A stretch of 64,000 nucleotides of DNA. It comes from Carya illinoinensis. Its lineage: Eukaryota > Streptophyta > Magnoliopsida > Fagales > Juglandaceae. A program made the translations under genes and the position numbers. The DNA lies in NCBI RefSeq assembly GCF_018687715.1, contig NC_056755.1:26283501-26347500 (forward strand), read 5' to 3'. The notes under the pieces are model-generated. The model saw only the letters and a program-made list of their open reading frames with translations, was not told the origin of the DNA and made no database searches. Positions 50,677-61,746 of this stretch are shown here, piece after piece; positions within the stretch are counted from its first letter, which is position 1; each line of letters starts with the position of its first letter.

Positions 50677-50912
50677 CGCTCGAGCGGGGTGTCGAGCGCG
50701 CGTCGAGCGTTCGACTCTGCCTGATTTCGCTCGAGCGTCCTATCGAGCGCACATCGAGCGTTCGACTCTGCCTGATTTTGCTCGAGCGGCCAATGTCTCC
50801 GCTCGAGCGATCTTCGTTTTTCAGCAACCTGCTCGAGCTCCCTGTCGAGCGGCAGTCGAGCGTTTGAATCTGCCTGAATTCGCTCGAGCGGCCAAAAGCC
50901 TCCGCTCGAGCG
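50677..50912 (-). promoter_or_regulatory. CTCGAGCG motif cluster in LTR U3
   Basis: Same cluster as in the first solo LTR: repeated 'tcgagcg' and CGCTCGAGCG palindromes, with the phrase 'ttcgactctgcctgatt' repeated between them. Upstream of the TATA box in the minus-strand sense; possible enhancer array. Confidence 0.5.
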
Positions 50913-50957
50913 AACTTGTAAAATCTGCAATATGAAATTTTGCAAGCCATCACCCAT

Positions 50958-51151
50958 ATAAAAAACTTGAGACAGAATTGAAAAGGAAATAAAGTTCAGA
51001 CCATGGTTTTTAGATGACTAGTTACTTGTGAGTTGATTAATGCCCTTAACTCAAATTAGAAGCTCAACCATGGCGAGATGAGAACCTGTGGGGCATGTGA
51101 TCCTTCTTTGGCTTGAGGGAAACCGATGGTATGGTGTATGGTGTATGTGCC
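50958..51151. repeat. Satellite array, last fragment
   Basis: Remainder of monomer D and the junction into B ('ggtatggtgtatgtg'). It ends where CACTACAAC begins; after this point no satellite is seen in the window. Confidence 0.88.
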
Positions 51152-51801
51152 ACTACAACATAACCAGTTTTTTGCTACGTTTTTCTTTCCTGCGGCTATT
51201 TTTCGTGGCAAAATTTCATTCACTTTATTAACATCTGTTGAGTTAACTACGATTATATCTACCGCTGGAAAGAAATATTTTTTTTGTCGTTTTCTATGTG
51301 CAGCAAATCTAATCGCCGAAGTGAGAGAGCGTTTAAGTGACTTTTTGGCATTTGAGAATGGGTTTACTACTGGAGAATTAAATTGTCGCCGTAAATTTAT
51401 TCAACATGGAGCTATTACCGCGATACTGGGTCGCTGCAATAAAGTTGGGCCAGGGGCATCTGAACTTAGCGCTGCAGATAAGGGTCTGGGATGCTATTAA
51501 GGCGAAATCTCTAGCGCCGCAACAAACAGGGGTATTTAAATTGCTTGATGTGACGATCACCCTAGCTGCAACAGATTTTCCCCAAATTTCTCCCCTGCTA
51601 CGCCGAAGATTCCATCTCCACGAGTAGCTGCGCCGCCGCTCGTCGGGCCGTCGCCTTTGCTGACGGAGTCGTCTCCGATACCTAGTAATGCAATATTCTA
51701 AACCTTAATTTCTTGTGTCCAACTGTTCGTCTTCTCTCTCTCTCTCTCTCTAGGTTGCCCCAGTACCTTGATTTTGCATGCTCCCCACAGTGTCACCATA
51801 G
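51152..51801 (+). other. CACTA terminus and subterminal region
   Basis: Terminal 5 bp CACTA, then a T-rich subterminal stretch, a GC-rich stretch (51600-51690) and a (CT)n tract (51737-51752) ending in 'ctag', a possible splice acceptor before the BAHD fragment. Short open frames here match nothing I recognise. Confidence 0.5.
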
Positions 51802-52215
51802 CAGCCCATCCTATTTTTAGCCAAGGCACCTCCTGATCTGGTAATTACCTCTAGGCTTAGAGATCATGAGTATATAAGGTCTGCTCTTGATTTTATAGCT
51901 AGCCAAGAGAATGTGATTCCTTTGAGAAGTAGCTTCCACATTCGTGCATATACTGAAACACCAAATTTCTTAGGTAATCCCAACGTTTATATAGGATGTT
52001 GGATCAATTTGCCATTTTATGGTATAGATTATGGGTGGGGAAAGCCAATATACGTCGGTTTCGGATTGTTAAATGATGATGGCAAAGCATTCATCATGTC
52101 AAGTCCAGCTGCTGATGGATCTCTCGTCATAGCACTCCATTTGCAAACAGAATACATGGATTCTTTTAAGAAGTTCTTCTATGAGGACATATGTTCTCGA
52201 CGTAATGGGATGTAA
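51802..52215 (+). pseudogene. BAHD (HXXXD) acyltransferase, C-terminal fragment
   Basis: Open frame of 137 codons after a stop at 51799-51801. It matches the last third of BAHD acyltransferases, cytosolic acyl-CoA-dependent enzymes such as hydroxycinnamoyl transferases. The diagnostic DFGWG motif is present as DYGWG ('GIDYGWGKPIYVGFG'), preceded by 'YIGCWINLPFYG'. It is followed by the usual 'FIMSSPAADGSLVIALHLQT' and a terminal 'FKKFFYEDI'. The family is about 430-450 residues; the N-terminal two thirds, including the catalytic HXXXD, is absent. The natural stop and about 230 bp of 3' UTR-like DNA are kept. It sits just inside the CACTA terminus, in the transposon's orientation, so it is probably a captured gene fragment. 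Confidence 0.85.
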
Positions 52216-52455
52216 AACATCTAGTAACTTATTATCACTCTTTATATATATATATATGGAATATTCTATATATATATATCTGCATATTTATTGCTAGGGT
52301 TGGCACTAGATCAAGTTGGTATTATTTGATTAAAATCGTGTTATTTGTAGGATAAATGTGGGAAGCTGTTGTTGGCAGTTATGTTGGTTTTATGTTTGTT
52401 TTCATGAATAGCTTGTTATTGAGAATAAGGGAGATCTAAGTGATTGGATATCTTC
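52216..52455. other. 3' UTR-like AT-rich DNA after the BAHD fragment
   Basis: No gene. Contains two TA-repeat runs (52238-52256 and 52267-52281) and T-rich DNA up to the LINE tail. Confidence 0.5.
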
Positions 52456-53780
52456 TTTTTTTTTGATAACCATGAATGCACTTTATTCAAATAAGCAAGA
52501 AACAAACATTACAAAGATAAATCTGCCCATATAGCTTGGGAAATACATTGTGGAATAGAATCCCACCAAACAACTATATCATTAAGAGTCCATGTATATC
52601 TTGCCAAAGAATGAGCCACTCCATTTGCTTCCCTCCCTTTATGTTGCACTTTCCATAATGGGAACTTGTTAAGTATAAGCTTTATATCATGTACAAGAGT
52701 ACTCCACAAAGTTGAAGAGTAATCTTGTTTTTGCAGCTCATGAACAACAAGTAAAGCATCTGTTTCAATCTGTAAATCTGATATGCCTAAGGGAATACAC
52801 AATTGAAGGCCCCTTAACATAGCAATTAATTCAATTTCCATAGGATCAGCAAGTACTTCTTCTGGTTTACTAGCTGCAAACAAGACCTGTCCTCTGTCAT
52901 CTCGTAAAACCACACCAATACCTGACCTGAATTGATCACTAAAGAGTGCCCCATCTACATTAAGCTTTAGCATGCCCAAAGGAGGTGGTTTCCATCTGCA
53001 TTGATACCTCAAACCAAGTTTCAGCCCTGCTGCAGTTGCCTTATGCTCCTGGTATAAAGATAAAGCATGCTCTATGACTTGGTTTGGTGTCAAAAAATTG
53101 TCATCATACATCCACTAATTTCTCCTATACCAGAAACCCCATGCCATTAGAAAGAGCTTCTCCAATTCACCCTCAGATTGTCCTCTGATAACAGATAGAA
53201 CAAGTTGTAAAAAGTCCTGTCTTTGAATAGATGTTTTGAGGGAAGGAAAGAAATTTATCCAACAATCTGTAATTAAAGGGCAGTAAACCAAAGCATGGTT
53301 AACATCTTCCATTTCTTCTTGGCACAAAATGCAGCTGTCATTCACAAGTAATTTTTGACTTTTCAAATTACTGAGAGTAGGGAGTATATTCTTGCACACC
53401 CTCCATGCGAAAACTTTAATTCTGTGAGGAACATGAAGCTTCCAAATATTCTTCCATATCAGCTTTTGATCTGCAACTGTAGAGCTCTCAGCTTCCTGTC
53501 TATTTTGCTCCACTTTAGTGAAAAAAGAGTATGCACTCTTGACACTATAGATACCACTCTTCTCATGTTCCCACACAAGTTTATCTGCCACATTTTCTGA
53601 AGGAATTCTGATGCTAAGAACCTCAGTGGCCATATTAACTGGTAGTAGGCTTCTGATCTTTTCAATGTCCCAGCTTCTTTGATCATCATGCATCAGGTAA
53701 GCCACTGTATAATCCCTTAGGTGTTCAAAACCAGGTTGATGAGATATGAGCTTGTGATTTGGCAGCCAGTAATCAACTAG
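52456..53780 (-). pseudogene. 5'-truncated LINE with zf-RVT and RNase H domains
   Basis: Minus-strand remnant of a plant non-LTR retrotransposon ORF2. The frame opens near 53780 ('WLPNHKLISHQPGFEHLRDY') and contains the reverse-transcriptase zinc-binding domain ('VWEHEKSGIYSVKSAY', 'WKLHVPHRIKVFAWRVCKNI', 'CILCQEEMEDVNHALVYCPL'). An in-frame TAG follows at 53115-53117. The RNase H domain comes next, with acidic residues in 'LNVDGAL', 'EIELIAM' and 'IETDALL' and the end 'HKGREANGVAHSLARY', where the fourth acidic position is H, as often in this clan. The frame ends at 52509. A T run at 52456-52464 is the poly(A) tail on the minus strand. The reverse transcriptase core and 5' end are missing, the usual result of 5' truncation. 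Apart from the one nonsense codon the frame is intact, so the insertion is not very old. Confidence 0.87.
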
Positions 53781-55139
53781 CTAATAGTTTTGCATATATA
53801 TCATGCATGCATGGTTGTAATCTTCTTATTTTATAGGACTTGATCAGATCTTAATCAGGTGAAATGGGCAAGTTAAAAGAATAAAAGAACTGGTATATTT
53901 TTTCCCGTTTCAGATCATGATGTTAGTTGCTCATGAAAATTATGATCCAAGGTTTACAAAGCGTCGAGAATATAGCAGTTACATCGATCTCCCCACGGAA
54001 TAATTTTATATATATATATATATATATTGTGCCTTAACTTCCAAATAAAAATAGAAATTTTATTTGGAAAAAAACAGGGGTCCATTGAAATGAGATCTTC
54101 TTGCCTCATACTGCTTAATGGTGGTACTTGACTTATTTTTGTAAGTGTCATAACCCTCCATTTTTGTCTTCAATTACATGGATCATGTGTGGATTTGTTC
54201 ATCCCACTTATCTATACTTAATGGCACCAATAGATCGTTTGATCTCATGTCAACTCAATTTGTAAGCAGGTAATTTTAATAAAACATCTAGTATAACTGC
54301 TTTTAATTTCTTTATTTTTAAAGCAAAACATTTATTATTTGTGAACTCCATATAGAGATGGTTAATTAGTTAAATTTGTTAATTTAAAATCATGGAATGT
54401 GAATGATAGCTTCAATGGATTGGTGCAACTTTCTTGCTTGACTCATTCAATGTCTAATTTGTTCAAGGAAAATGCACAAAGAAACAAACAACAAACCGTA
54501 GAATTACTGCTCTATTCTAAAAGCTTATGTGCCCTGTTTTTTATTTTAAATGTTAACTGGTTTGTCAATTATCCTTTCTTGTAATTAGCATTTGCAGCTT
54601 GCTTAAATTACAAGGTAATATAGGAATTATAGAAGATCTCTTGAGTGGGTCTTTGATGCAAGTGGTCGTATCTGACTTTTTATTTTGGATTTGTAGATCA
54701 ATTTGGACGTTCAAATATCTTAATTTGTGAATTAAATTGATATATTTAGTTTTGATCAAAGTGTATTCATTTTAAGATACTGATCACTATTTTGATGTAG
54801 AAATACCTAAAGCTTTAGGCTTATAGGAAATTCCCAAACCTTTTTGAAAATTTCAAGAACAATACTAAATTATCATATATAGTTATAATAAAAAAGAGAC
54901 AAATTTAGCACTAGAAAATGAAAAAGTACTAATCAAAACTAGATAGATTGCAAAGAAGGAAATGTGTTATCTATGGCCCCAACAAATACCCCAAACAAGT
55001 TAATAGAGAGTAATAAGTAGAGGACCAAACAACTATAAGAAACCAACTCTGCATTTCTAGGCCAACATATATTTGCTATAAGTTTAAGCATACTGTACGA
55101 TCTTGTCTAGTTCAACGTAAATACTATTTGAATAATGTA

Positions 55140-55375
55140 AGATTACTAGCTAGCTTGGACATAACCAGCAAGCTAGCTAGCTTTGGACATAACCAGCAAA
55201 ATATTGGACAGTAAAATCTAATGCCCGGTTGTGGTGCCTAAATTATCAGTACTTTTGTTTGCTGTCCAATATTGGACAGCAAGCTTGCTAGCTAACTAGA
55301 CTAACTAGCAAAAGCTTACTGATACATAGACTAACTAGCAAGCTAGCTAGGTTGCTGTCCAATTTCTTCTCGCAT
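55140..55375. repeat. Cluster of short inverted/direct repeats
   Basis: 'ggacataaccagcaa' occurs twice (55158 and 55186), 'agactaactagcaa' twice (about 55299 and 55328). 'ctagctagcttg' (55148) is inverted as 'caagctagctag' (about 55170 and 55340). 'attggacag' and its reverse complement recur four times. Possibly a decayed MITE or a CACTA subterminal-type region. Confidence 0.6.
55259..55282. repeat. Perfect 24-bp palindrome
   Basis: Half-site TTGCTGTCCAAT followed by its exact reverse complement with no spacer; symmetry stops at the next base. The same half-site begins again near 55361, and 'attggacag' also occurs near 55203. Confidence 0.9.
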
Positions 55376-56153
55376 GATTTAATTTGGACTAGGACAATCT
55401 TCTTTCAGCAATTTTTATTTCCAGCTATTGACTCAATATTGACAGATAATTTAGGCAATGTTTATACTATCTTTTGTTGAGGCTTTTTGTTGTATCATAG
55501 CTCTATATTCTTAGAATGGTCTGATTATATAAATGCTGTGTATATATCCTATATGAACCACTCATATAGGATGAGGCATGTAAAGACTTGAGTTATGTGA
55601 ATGCACCGGTGAATATGAGTGTGAAGTATGTGATTAAAAGAATTACAATCATATTGAGATGAGGATCACTATCTCATATTTGTGTGTTGATGATAGACTT
55701 AAATATTGTCCCAAATATTATTATTTTCATATTGGTCATTTCTTTTGGTCATGGTATATTATAGAAGACTATACCCGCGTAGCGTAACATGTTAGAGAAA
55801 GCATTGGTCATGATTTTAACATGTGACATATATATCTGATAGAAGGACTTCTCTATTGGAATGTTCAATTGACAGATCTGTCCAGCGTAACAATCCTCTG
55901 TTGTGGCATGTCTTATGTGATGTACATATAACTTATGCCCAAATTATCTGCTAAAAATATGTTTTTGGCATGTTTGATTTGAGGCAAAATTGGAATTAGT
56001 GACGTGTAAATAGACTTAAATGATGGGTGTTTGAAACCATTAATTTATTTGTTCTTATATTGTTTAATTAATCACTTTTACCTACCTAGCTTAATTATTT
56101 CATTGATTTACTTAAGGTTTCATTCATAACCCTTAATCGATTGACACAGAAAA

Positions 56154-56573
56154 ATGGACAAGAATTGGATGCACGTGCCAAATAGGTTTACCTCATGTGA
56201 ATACGGTGAAGGGATTAACACTCTCCTCACCATGGCAAAGACCCATGCACATGAACAAACTACCATAAGGTGTCCATGTCGGAGATGCCGTAATAACCTA
56301 TTCCTACCATTCAATGAAGTTGAAGATCATCTATTCACGATAGGTATTGATCCTACTTATACACATTGGATATTCCATGGGGAGTGTGATAGTTGGAGTG
56401 TCCATGAGTCAGACAGTGATGACGATAGTGCTAATGAATCTCATAATTTTATTGATGATATGGATAAGATGATAGAGGACACCCGGGCTGCAACATTCTT
56501 TGACCATGCGTATGGTGAACATGCTAGTACTTCAGAGACGTCCACTTTATCCAAGTTGCAAGAAGTTCTCTAA
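56154..56573 (+). pseudogene. CACTA TnpD N-terminal remnant (Transpos_assoc domain)
   Basis: Open frame of 139 codons starting MDKNWMHVPNRF. Residues 1-80 match the transposase-associated N-terminal domain of plant CACTA TnpD proteins. They include the short cysteine motif IRCPCRRCRNN, then 'FNEVEDHLFTIGID' and 'YTHWIFHGE'. The rest is an acidic D/S/E-rich tail ('ESDSDDDSANES'). Intact TnpD proteins are near 1000 residues with a TNP2 catalytic domain after this region; here the frame stops and no TNP2 follows. 'cacag' immediately upstream could be a splice acceptor, so the true start may be earlier. A short domesticated protein is possible but I favour a truncated transposase gene. Confidence 0.75.
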
Positions 56574-56641
56574 GCTTTCATTATATATGCTTACTTGCTT
56601 CTCTCTTCTTGACTTCTCATGAGTACCATAGTGCCTCCGCA

Positions 56642-59252
56642 ATGAGTAACACGCATAGAGGGAGAGGAGTGTTGCAGCCCATTGGACGAAACCCACATCC
56701 AGAACCAGCAGGTTGGACTTTGAGAGACTATGCTGAAGTGGACTCTGATGATTCCACTCAACCCCCAGATGAGTTACATCCATCATTTTTGCATCCATCT
56801 ACTACTCCTGCAGAGGTGAATACAGAAGTGAATACAACAGGCAATGGTAAGTATATTGGACATATATTTATTAAGGGATTAATAAATCATACACAACAGA
56901 GAAGTATAATATTAACTGGTTTATTTTTAACTGCTGACTGTATGTGTTGCTGGTATAGTACCAAACACTAGTAAACGTGGAAGAGGTGTAGCCAAAGGTA
57001 CAGAGTTTGAGAGGATGCGAAAGTATGGCAAGATACCACTTGAAATCAAAGATGGGAAGACAGGTCCATCATGTAACAATAGGACAGTATACACAACTCG
57101 AGTGACATGGATCATTAAGCACTATGCAGAAATGAGACATGTTAGCTGGAGTGTTGTCGATGCGAAGGAGAAAGAGGAGCTGTTTGAACGTGTTCGAGTA
57201 TGGCTCTGATATACTTTTTACTGTCATATGCTTTGTTTTTAGTAATAACTTTAGATAATTAGAATTTTCCCATGAAATGGAAGAGAGGCACAATATAAGA
57301 ATGCTGTATGTCCGGGTGAATCTGTCCTCCTCCAGAGTTTTCCTACTTATTATAACTTATATATCTATAATCTAAACTTTAAAATGTGAATTGAAAATAA
57401 ATGAAGCTTGCTTTTTTTGATAGGTTGTCAATAATGAAGCTTGCTGTATAAGTTAAAAAAGTGAATGGGTTATTTGAGTTTTTGGAAGATACTTAGAGAA
57501 AATATTGGTTTGCTGGTTTATGAGTTATTCAGTCAATTGTGCAAATAGTCTCCTAAAAAGTAATATTGATGGGTTATTAATTCAATGACATTAATAGGCT
57601 GATTTTGTCCTCGATTGGACCAAAAAAAATCATCAGCGAACTGTCACAAGTCAGCTATCCCGTGCATATAATGCATTTCATTACAAGCTACACCGGAAAT
57701 ACTTGAGTTATGCAACACATGCAGTGGCACTAGCTAATGGAGGTGGGTTGGTAGAGCAGCCAGTCTGGGAGTGGTTATGCAATCAATGGGGGAGTGATTC
57801 GTTCAAGGTAAGACACCATATATTCATCAAGAAATTCATGTCATTGGGTTCAATATATGTGGCAAGCTTGCGAAAATAACTTGTTCGAGTAGGCATTTCA
57901 TTAAATGAAAAGCTACAATAAAGTACTTTGTGGCATGTACTTACAAATCATGTTTAATTGTAAGACAAAATATCCAAGCTATGATAATGAAAATGATGTA
58001 TATATATCCTCTTTTTATTTTTATTTTGTAGGGACATGGATAATGGTAAATATATCACTGCTACATGTTTGTTTACTTGGATTTTGGTTCAAGGATATGA
58101 AAGACTTATCATCCTCATGTGCAAGATAACTTCATAAATTTAAGAAAAATTATTCCTTCATGCTAAGCAAGTAATAAGAACTGTATTGAACTCCTATGGA
58201 CAGGCCCCTCCGTTGGTTTCTTATGGGAAAGATGGAAGCTAACATAGACTAGTGAGTTGTATGCAAGCTGTGCACAGTACTTCAGATTCTATTGTTCATG
58301 TTTGGCATGTGATCAATTCTGTTTCTAGAAATGTTATAAGTTACTTTATAATATCCCAAAACAACATAACTATCTTAAATTCAACCTTTTTCCTATTGGC
58401 ATGCATTCATAACAACTCAAACAAAGAGGAAATTTATGTGTTGTTGCAGAAAATGTCCAGTCAAAACAAAGAAAATAGGAGTAAACAAATGGTCAACCAC
58501 ACAAGCGGAAGGACATCATTTGTTGTACTAATGGAGAGGAAGGTATTGCAATAATTTTAATATCCTATATGTTGTGGCTCAAAGATGTGGGTCAATATTT
58601 TGAATACTATACTAATTCCAGGGTGTTTTTATGTTCAAGTAGAAAGACAAGAATTTGATTGAGGCTCAAAGAATTTGTGCATTGGTCAAGCAAAAAAGGC
58701 AGATTTATCACACCAACTACAGAAGACAATTATGTGAGCATATTTCCAATTTAAGCAACTACCTGCACTAGTATTATCACACCAACTACACAAAACATAA
58801 TATATTTGCACATAAGCACTTGTGTAACCTTATAAGTTAAGTTGTTAGTGAAATGATGGTAATGGTGGATCTGATTCATGCAACAGAATCAAATGGTTGA
58901 AAAGATGAATGCAAAAGAACCCGATGCTTGCACGGATGACGCTGCAGCAACCATATTTAGGGAGGTTTTGGGACATAGACCAGGATATTCTAGAGGGCTG
59001 GACCATTCTGTGATGCCAGAATCTCCTAAAGTACCTGGAATACCCAATGAGGAGTATGAATGGCTTGCCAAGGAAAATGAACAAAATAGAAAAAATTCAG
59101 AGTATTACCAAAATCGCCTGAAAGAGATTGAAACTAGTCTAATGGCTATGCAGGAGAATATGCGAGAATATGAAACACGTGTAAACATGAGAATGACAGA
59201 TATGGAGACAGAATTAGAGTCTCAAAGAGAGACTCATGCTGCAGCTCCTTAG
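56642..59252 (+). CDS. Transposase_24-type (Ptta/En/Spm) multi-exon transposon gene
   Basis: Second CACTA-type gene, resembling the plant Ptta/En/Spm transposase family (TnpA-like, DNA-binding accessory role in CACTA elements). Proposed exons: 56642-56846, 56959-57197, 57598-57807, 58450-58542, a less certain exon from 58643, and 58887-59252. The first four join with GT/AG borders and keep one frame. Exon 2 has 'RGRGVAKGTEFERMRKYGKI' and a DNA-binding-like basic stretch. Exon 3 has 'DFVLDWTKKN' and 'ANGGGLVEQPVWEWLCNQWG', the family's hallmark. Exon 4 has 'NKENRSKQMVNHTSGRTSFV'. The last has 'FREVLGHRPGYSRGLDHSV', then a Q/E/N-rich coiled coil ending at 59252. The donor of exon 5 is unclear. 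All the domain blocks are in order and open, so the gene may still be expressible. The start ATG is the first in the exon that fits; upstream exons are possible. Confidence 0.72.
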
Positions 59253-59952
59253 GCATCTGCTGCAAGCTAGCAGTACCTACTATTTTTTTTTTGTCACACT
59301 TTTCCTAACCTATTTTGATGAAGTTGTGGCAGGGAGATATTGGTATAGTAGCATTACTTTTGTCTACCATTCTACTCTAGGGAATGTTGTTGGACAGGAT
59401 GAAGGAAGTTCATGGAGGTAATGTGGGAACTTGCACCGTTAGAATTTTTTTTCTGAATATGTTTTCCTGGTTACTTGGCTTTGTGAGCAGTTCATCCCAA
59501 AAGTAGTACGTATTTTAAATGTAGTAAGTAAAAGGGAGGGGAACAAGGGTATTTCATTAAATGAATGAAGTAGGAATAGTAAGAACAGGGATATAATTAT
59601 TTTAGTAAAGGTTTGACAGCTCATGTATACCTTATTCACTGATGATATATATCTCAATATAATCAAAGTGAGCATATATGCTGTTTTAAGTTTCCAATTA
59701 TTTCATAGAATAAGCATTGTGAGGATAACATGTTGTATAATCTCACTTTTATATAGAGAAGCAGCCCTCGAATATTGACTGCATGCGGATAAATTACACT
59801 AGTAGGTAGGTAAATTGGCCAGCTTTGAAAGTATACCCTATTGCATGCAGATATTTAGTTTAAGTATTTAATGCTTTCATTTACAGCTCTGCTTTAATGC
59901 AATATTGTCTAGACAAGTGTAACTAAATAATGCCCTTATGTGTGTGCTCTAT
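59253..59952. other. Non-coding DNA downstream of transposase gene
   Basis: AT-rich, no supportable gene. A T run at 59283-59292 follows shortly after the stop. It ends at the target site TCTAT (59948-59952) of the next LTR. Confidence 0.5.
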
Positions 59953-60700
59953 TGACCGGTGCAAAACTGCAAGTGCACAGTATTGTAGTTTTATAGTAAA
60001 GTAATAAGAAGAGTATCGTCCTCAGGGATTGGTACCTTACTTATGCCAAATACCAAAATTATACTAAACTTGATTTTATCTAGAGGAATCACTAAGATTT
60101 TTGTAGTTGCAAATTAAACTAAGATCAACTCAAAGGGAAATATGCAAAGGAAACAAAACTGACGTTCGAAGATCAACTTAATGGGGAAGAAAACTTCTAG
60201 GAAATCGATTTCACCTAATTCTTCACTATGCTTTTCTCATCCAGCTAACTTAATTCAATTCTCTTTTATCTATTAGCAAATCTCTAATTCATCCAAAAGC
60301 CTCTTTCGATAGTTAATTGGAAATGACTCTTGTTTATCAATTCACACAAGAATATGCAAATTTAATAATCAAGAAAGCAATAAGATCAATGATTTAAGAA
60401 CTACATAGGTTCATACAAGTCCTTCGATCTCTATATTTACCTATGCTGAAATATTCAAGATCTATCCTATAATTCCCTCTTTCGATAGCAAATCACAAGA
60501 TTAAAAATCATCTAATCAATGGCTAGTTAATTAGAAGCAATAAACTCAGAATAAATCAGACAAACAAAAAGAGAATTGCATTAAATTAGCGTAGACAATC
60601 AAGCATAGTTCGGAAATAGGTTACATCATTTTCCTAGAATGAAGAAAATTTAGCTCATGCTAGAAATGGAATTCAACATAAATGAATTCACCATAATTAT
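59953..60700 (-). mobile_element. LTR fragment of the CTCGAGCG family (older copy)
   Basis: Begins TGACCGGTGC like the other copies and can be followed for 748 bp, to 'ccataattat', where a second LTR of the same family starts. It is more diverged (for example 'tattgtagtt', 'cttatgcc') than the copies at 49631 and 60701. The remainder should lie beyond the nested insertion, outside the window. Confidence 0.9.
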
Positions 60701-61693
60701 TGACCGGTGCAAAACTGCAAGTGCACAGTATCGTAGTTTTATAGTAAAGTAATAAGAAGAGTATCGTCCTCAGGGATTGGTATCTTACTCTTGCCAAATA
60801 CCAAAATTATGCTAATCTCAATTTTATCTAGAGGAATCACTAAGGTTTTTGTAGTAGCAATTAAAACTAGATCAACTCAAGAGAAATAAGCAAAGAAAGT
60901 AAAACTGATGTTTGAAGATCAAATTCAATAGGGAAGAAAACTTCTAGGAAATCGATTTCACCATAATTCGTCACTACGCTTTTCTCATCCAGCTAATTTA
61001 ACTTAAACCTCTTTTGTCTATTAGCAAATCTCTAATTCATCCAAAAGCCTCTTTCGATAGTCAATTGGAAGTGATTCTAGTTTATCAATTCACACAAGAG
61101 TATGCAAATTAAATAATCAAGAACGCAATAAGACCAATGATTTAATTACTACACAGGTTCATACAAGTCTTTCGATCTCTATACTTACCTATGCTGAAAT
61201 ATCCAAGATCTACCCTATGATTCCCTCTTTCGATAGCAAATCACAAGATTAATAATCATCTAATCAATGGCCAGTTAATTAGAAGCATTAAACTCAGAAT
61301 AAATCAGATAAACAAAGAGAGAATTGCATTAAATTAGCATGGACAAACAAGCATAGTTCGGAATTAGGTTACATCGTTTTCCTAGAAAGAAGAAAATTTA
61401 GCTCATACTAGAATTGGAATTCAACATAAACGAATTCACCATAATTGTTCTGAGAAGATGGGAAGAAGAAAATAAACACTGAAAAATCCTCCTTGCAGCC
61501 TCAACTGGTCGTCAAAAGCTCAAGAGAACGATTCAACGCCTTTCTCCCGTCCGTGCTCGTGTATGAATCCAACGTACGTGCAATAAATTGGAATTCCGTC
61601 TCCAAAACAAATGATTTGAATCCCTCTAGCTATGTTTTTCTCTCCCAAAGAGTGTTCTCCAGTCAAAACCCACGGCTCTAGAGTGAAGAATGG

Positions 61694-61703
61694 CCTTTTA
61701 TAT
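61694..61703 (-). promoter_or_regulatory. TATA box of 3' LTR (leftward)
   Basis: Minus-strand ATATAAAAGG, same position relative to the cluster as in the other LTR copies. Confidence 0.5.
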
Positions 61704-61746
61704 GGTCCCACGGCGGAAAACCTAAAATCTGTCAAAATACGATGTT

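Larger units (their letters stand above)
49631..50952 (-). mobile_element. Solo LTR of the CTCGAGCG family, 1322 bp
   Basis: TGACCGGTGC...GCAAGCCATCA, flanked by a perfect 5 bp duplication CCCAT (49626-49630 and 50953-50957) in satellite monomer D. The same 1322 bp length and near-identical sequence to the LTR at 60701-62022 imply a recent insertion followed by loss of the internal region. Confidence 0.94.
53781..56153. other. AT-rich non-coding stretch
   Basis: No supportable gene in ~2.4 kb. Contents: a TA microsatellite (54006-54027), and at 55140-55375 a cluster of CTAGCTAG-type short inverted and direct repeats with a 24 bp perfect palindrome. Short open frames are scattered and unrelated to anything I recognise. 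Confidence 0.65.
51152..59952 (+). mobile_element. CACTA (En/Spm) transposon, left end to LTR insertion; right end not seen
   Basis: Begins CACTACAACATAACC followed by TTTTTTGCTACG, the form of plant CACTA termini, exactly where the satellite stops. The possible 3 bp target copy on the left is TGC (51149-51151). Downstream on the same strand are two CACTA-type genes, a TnpD N-terminal remnant (56154) and a Transposase_24-type gene (56642-59252). I find no matching ...TAGTG end before 59952, so the right terminus may lie beyond the nested LTR elements. Between terminus and genes are a BAHD fragment, a LINE and AT-rich DNA. That the terminus and the genes belong to one element is an inference. 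Confidence 0.55.

Noticed and set aside
51126..51627. Overlapping frames of 60-124 codons near the CACTA end
   Set aside because: One starts in satellite and crosses the transposon junction; no recognisable domain in any.
59236..59675. Short frames after the transposase gene
   Set aside because: Low-complexity, no domain, overlap the 3' flank of the gene.
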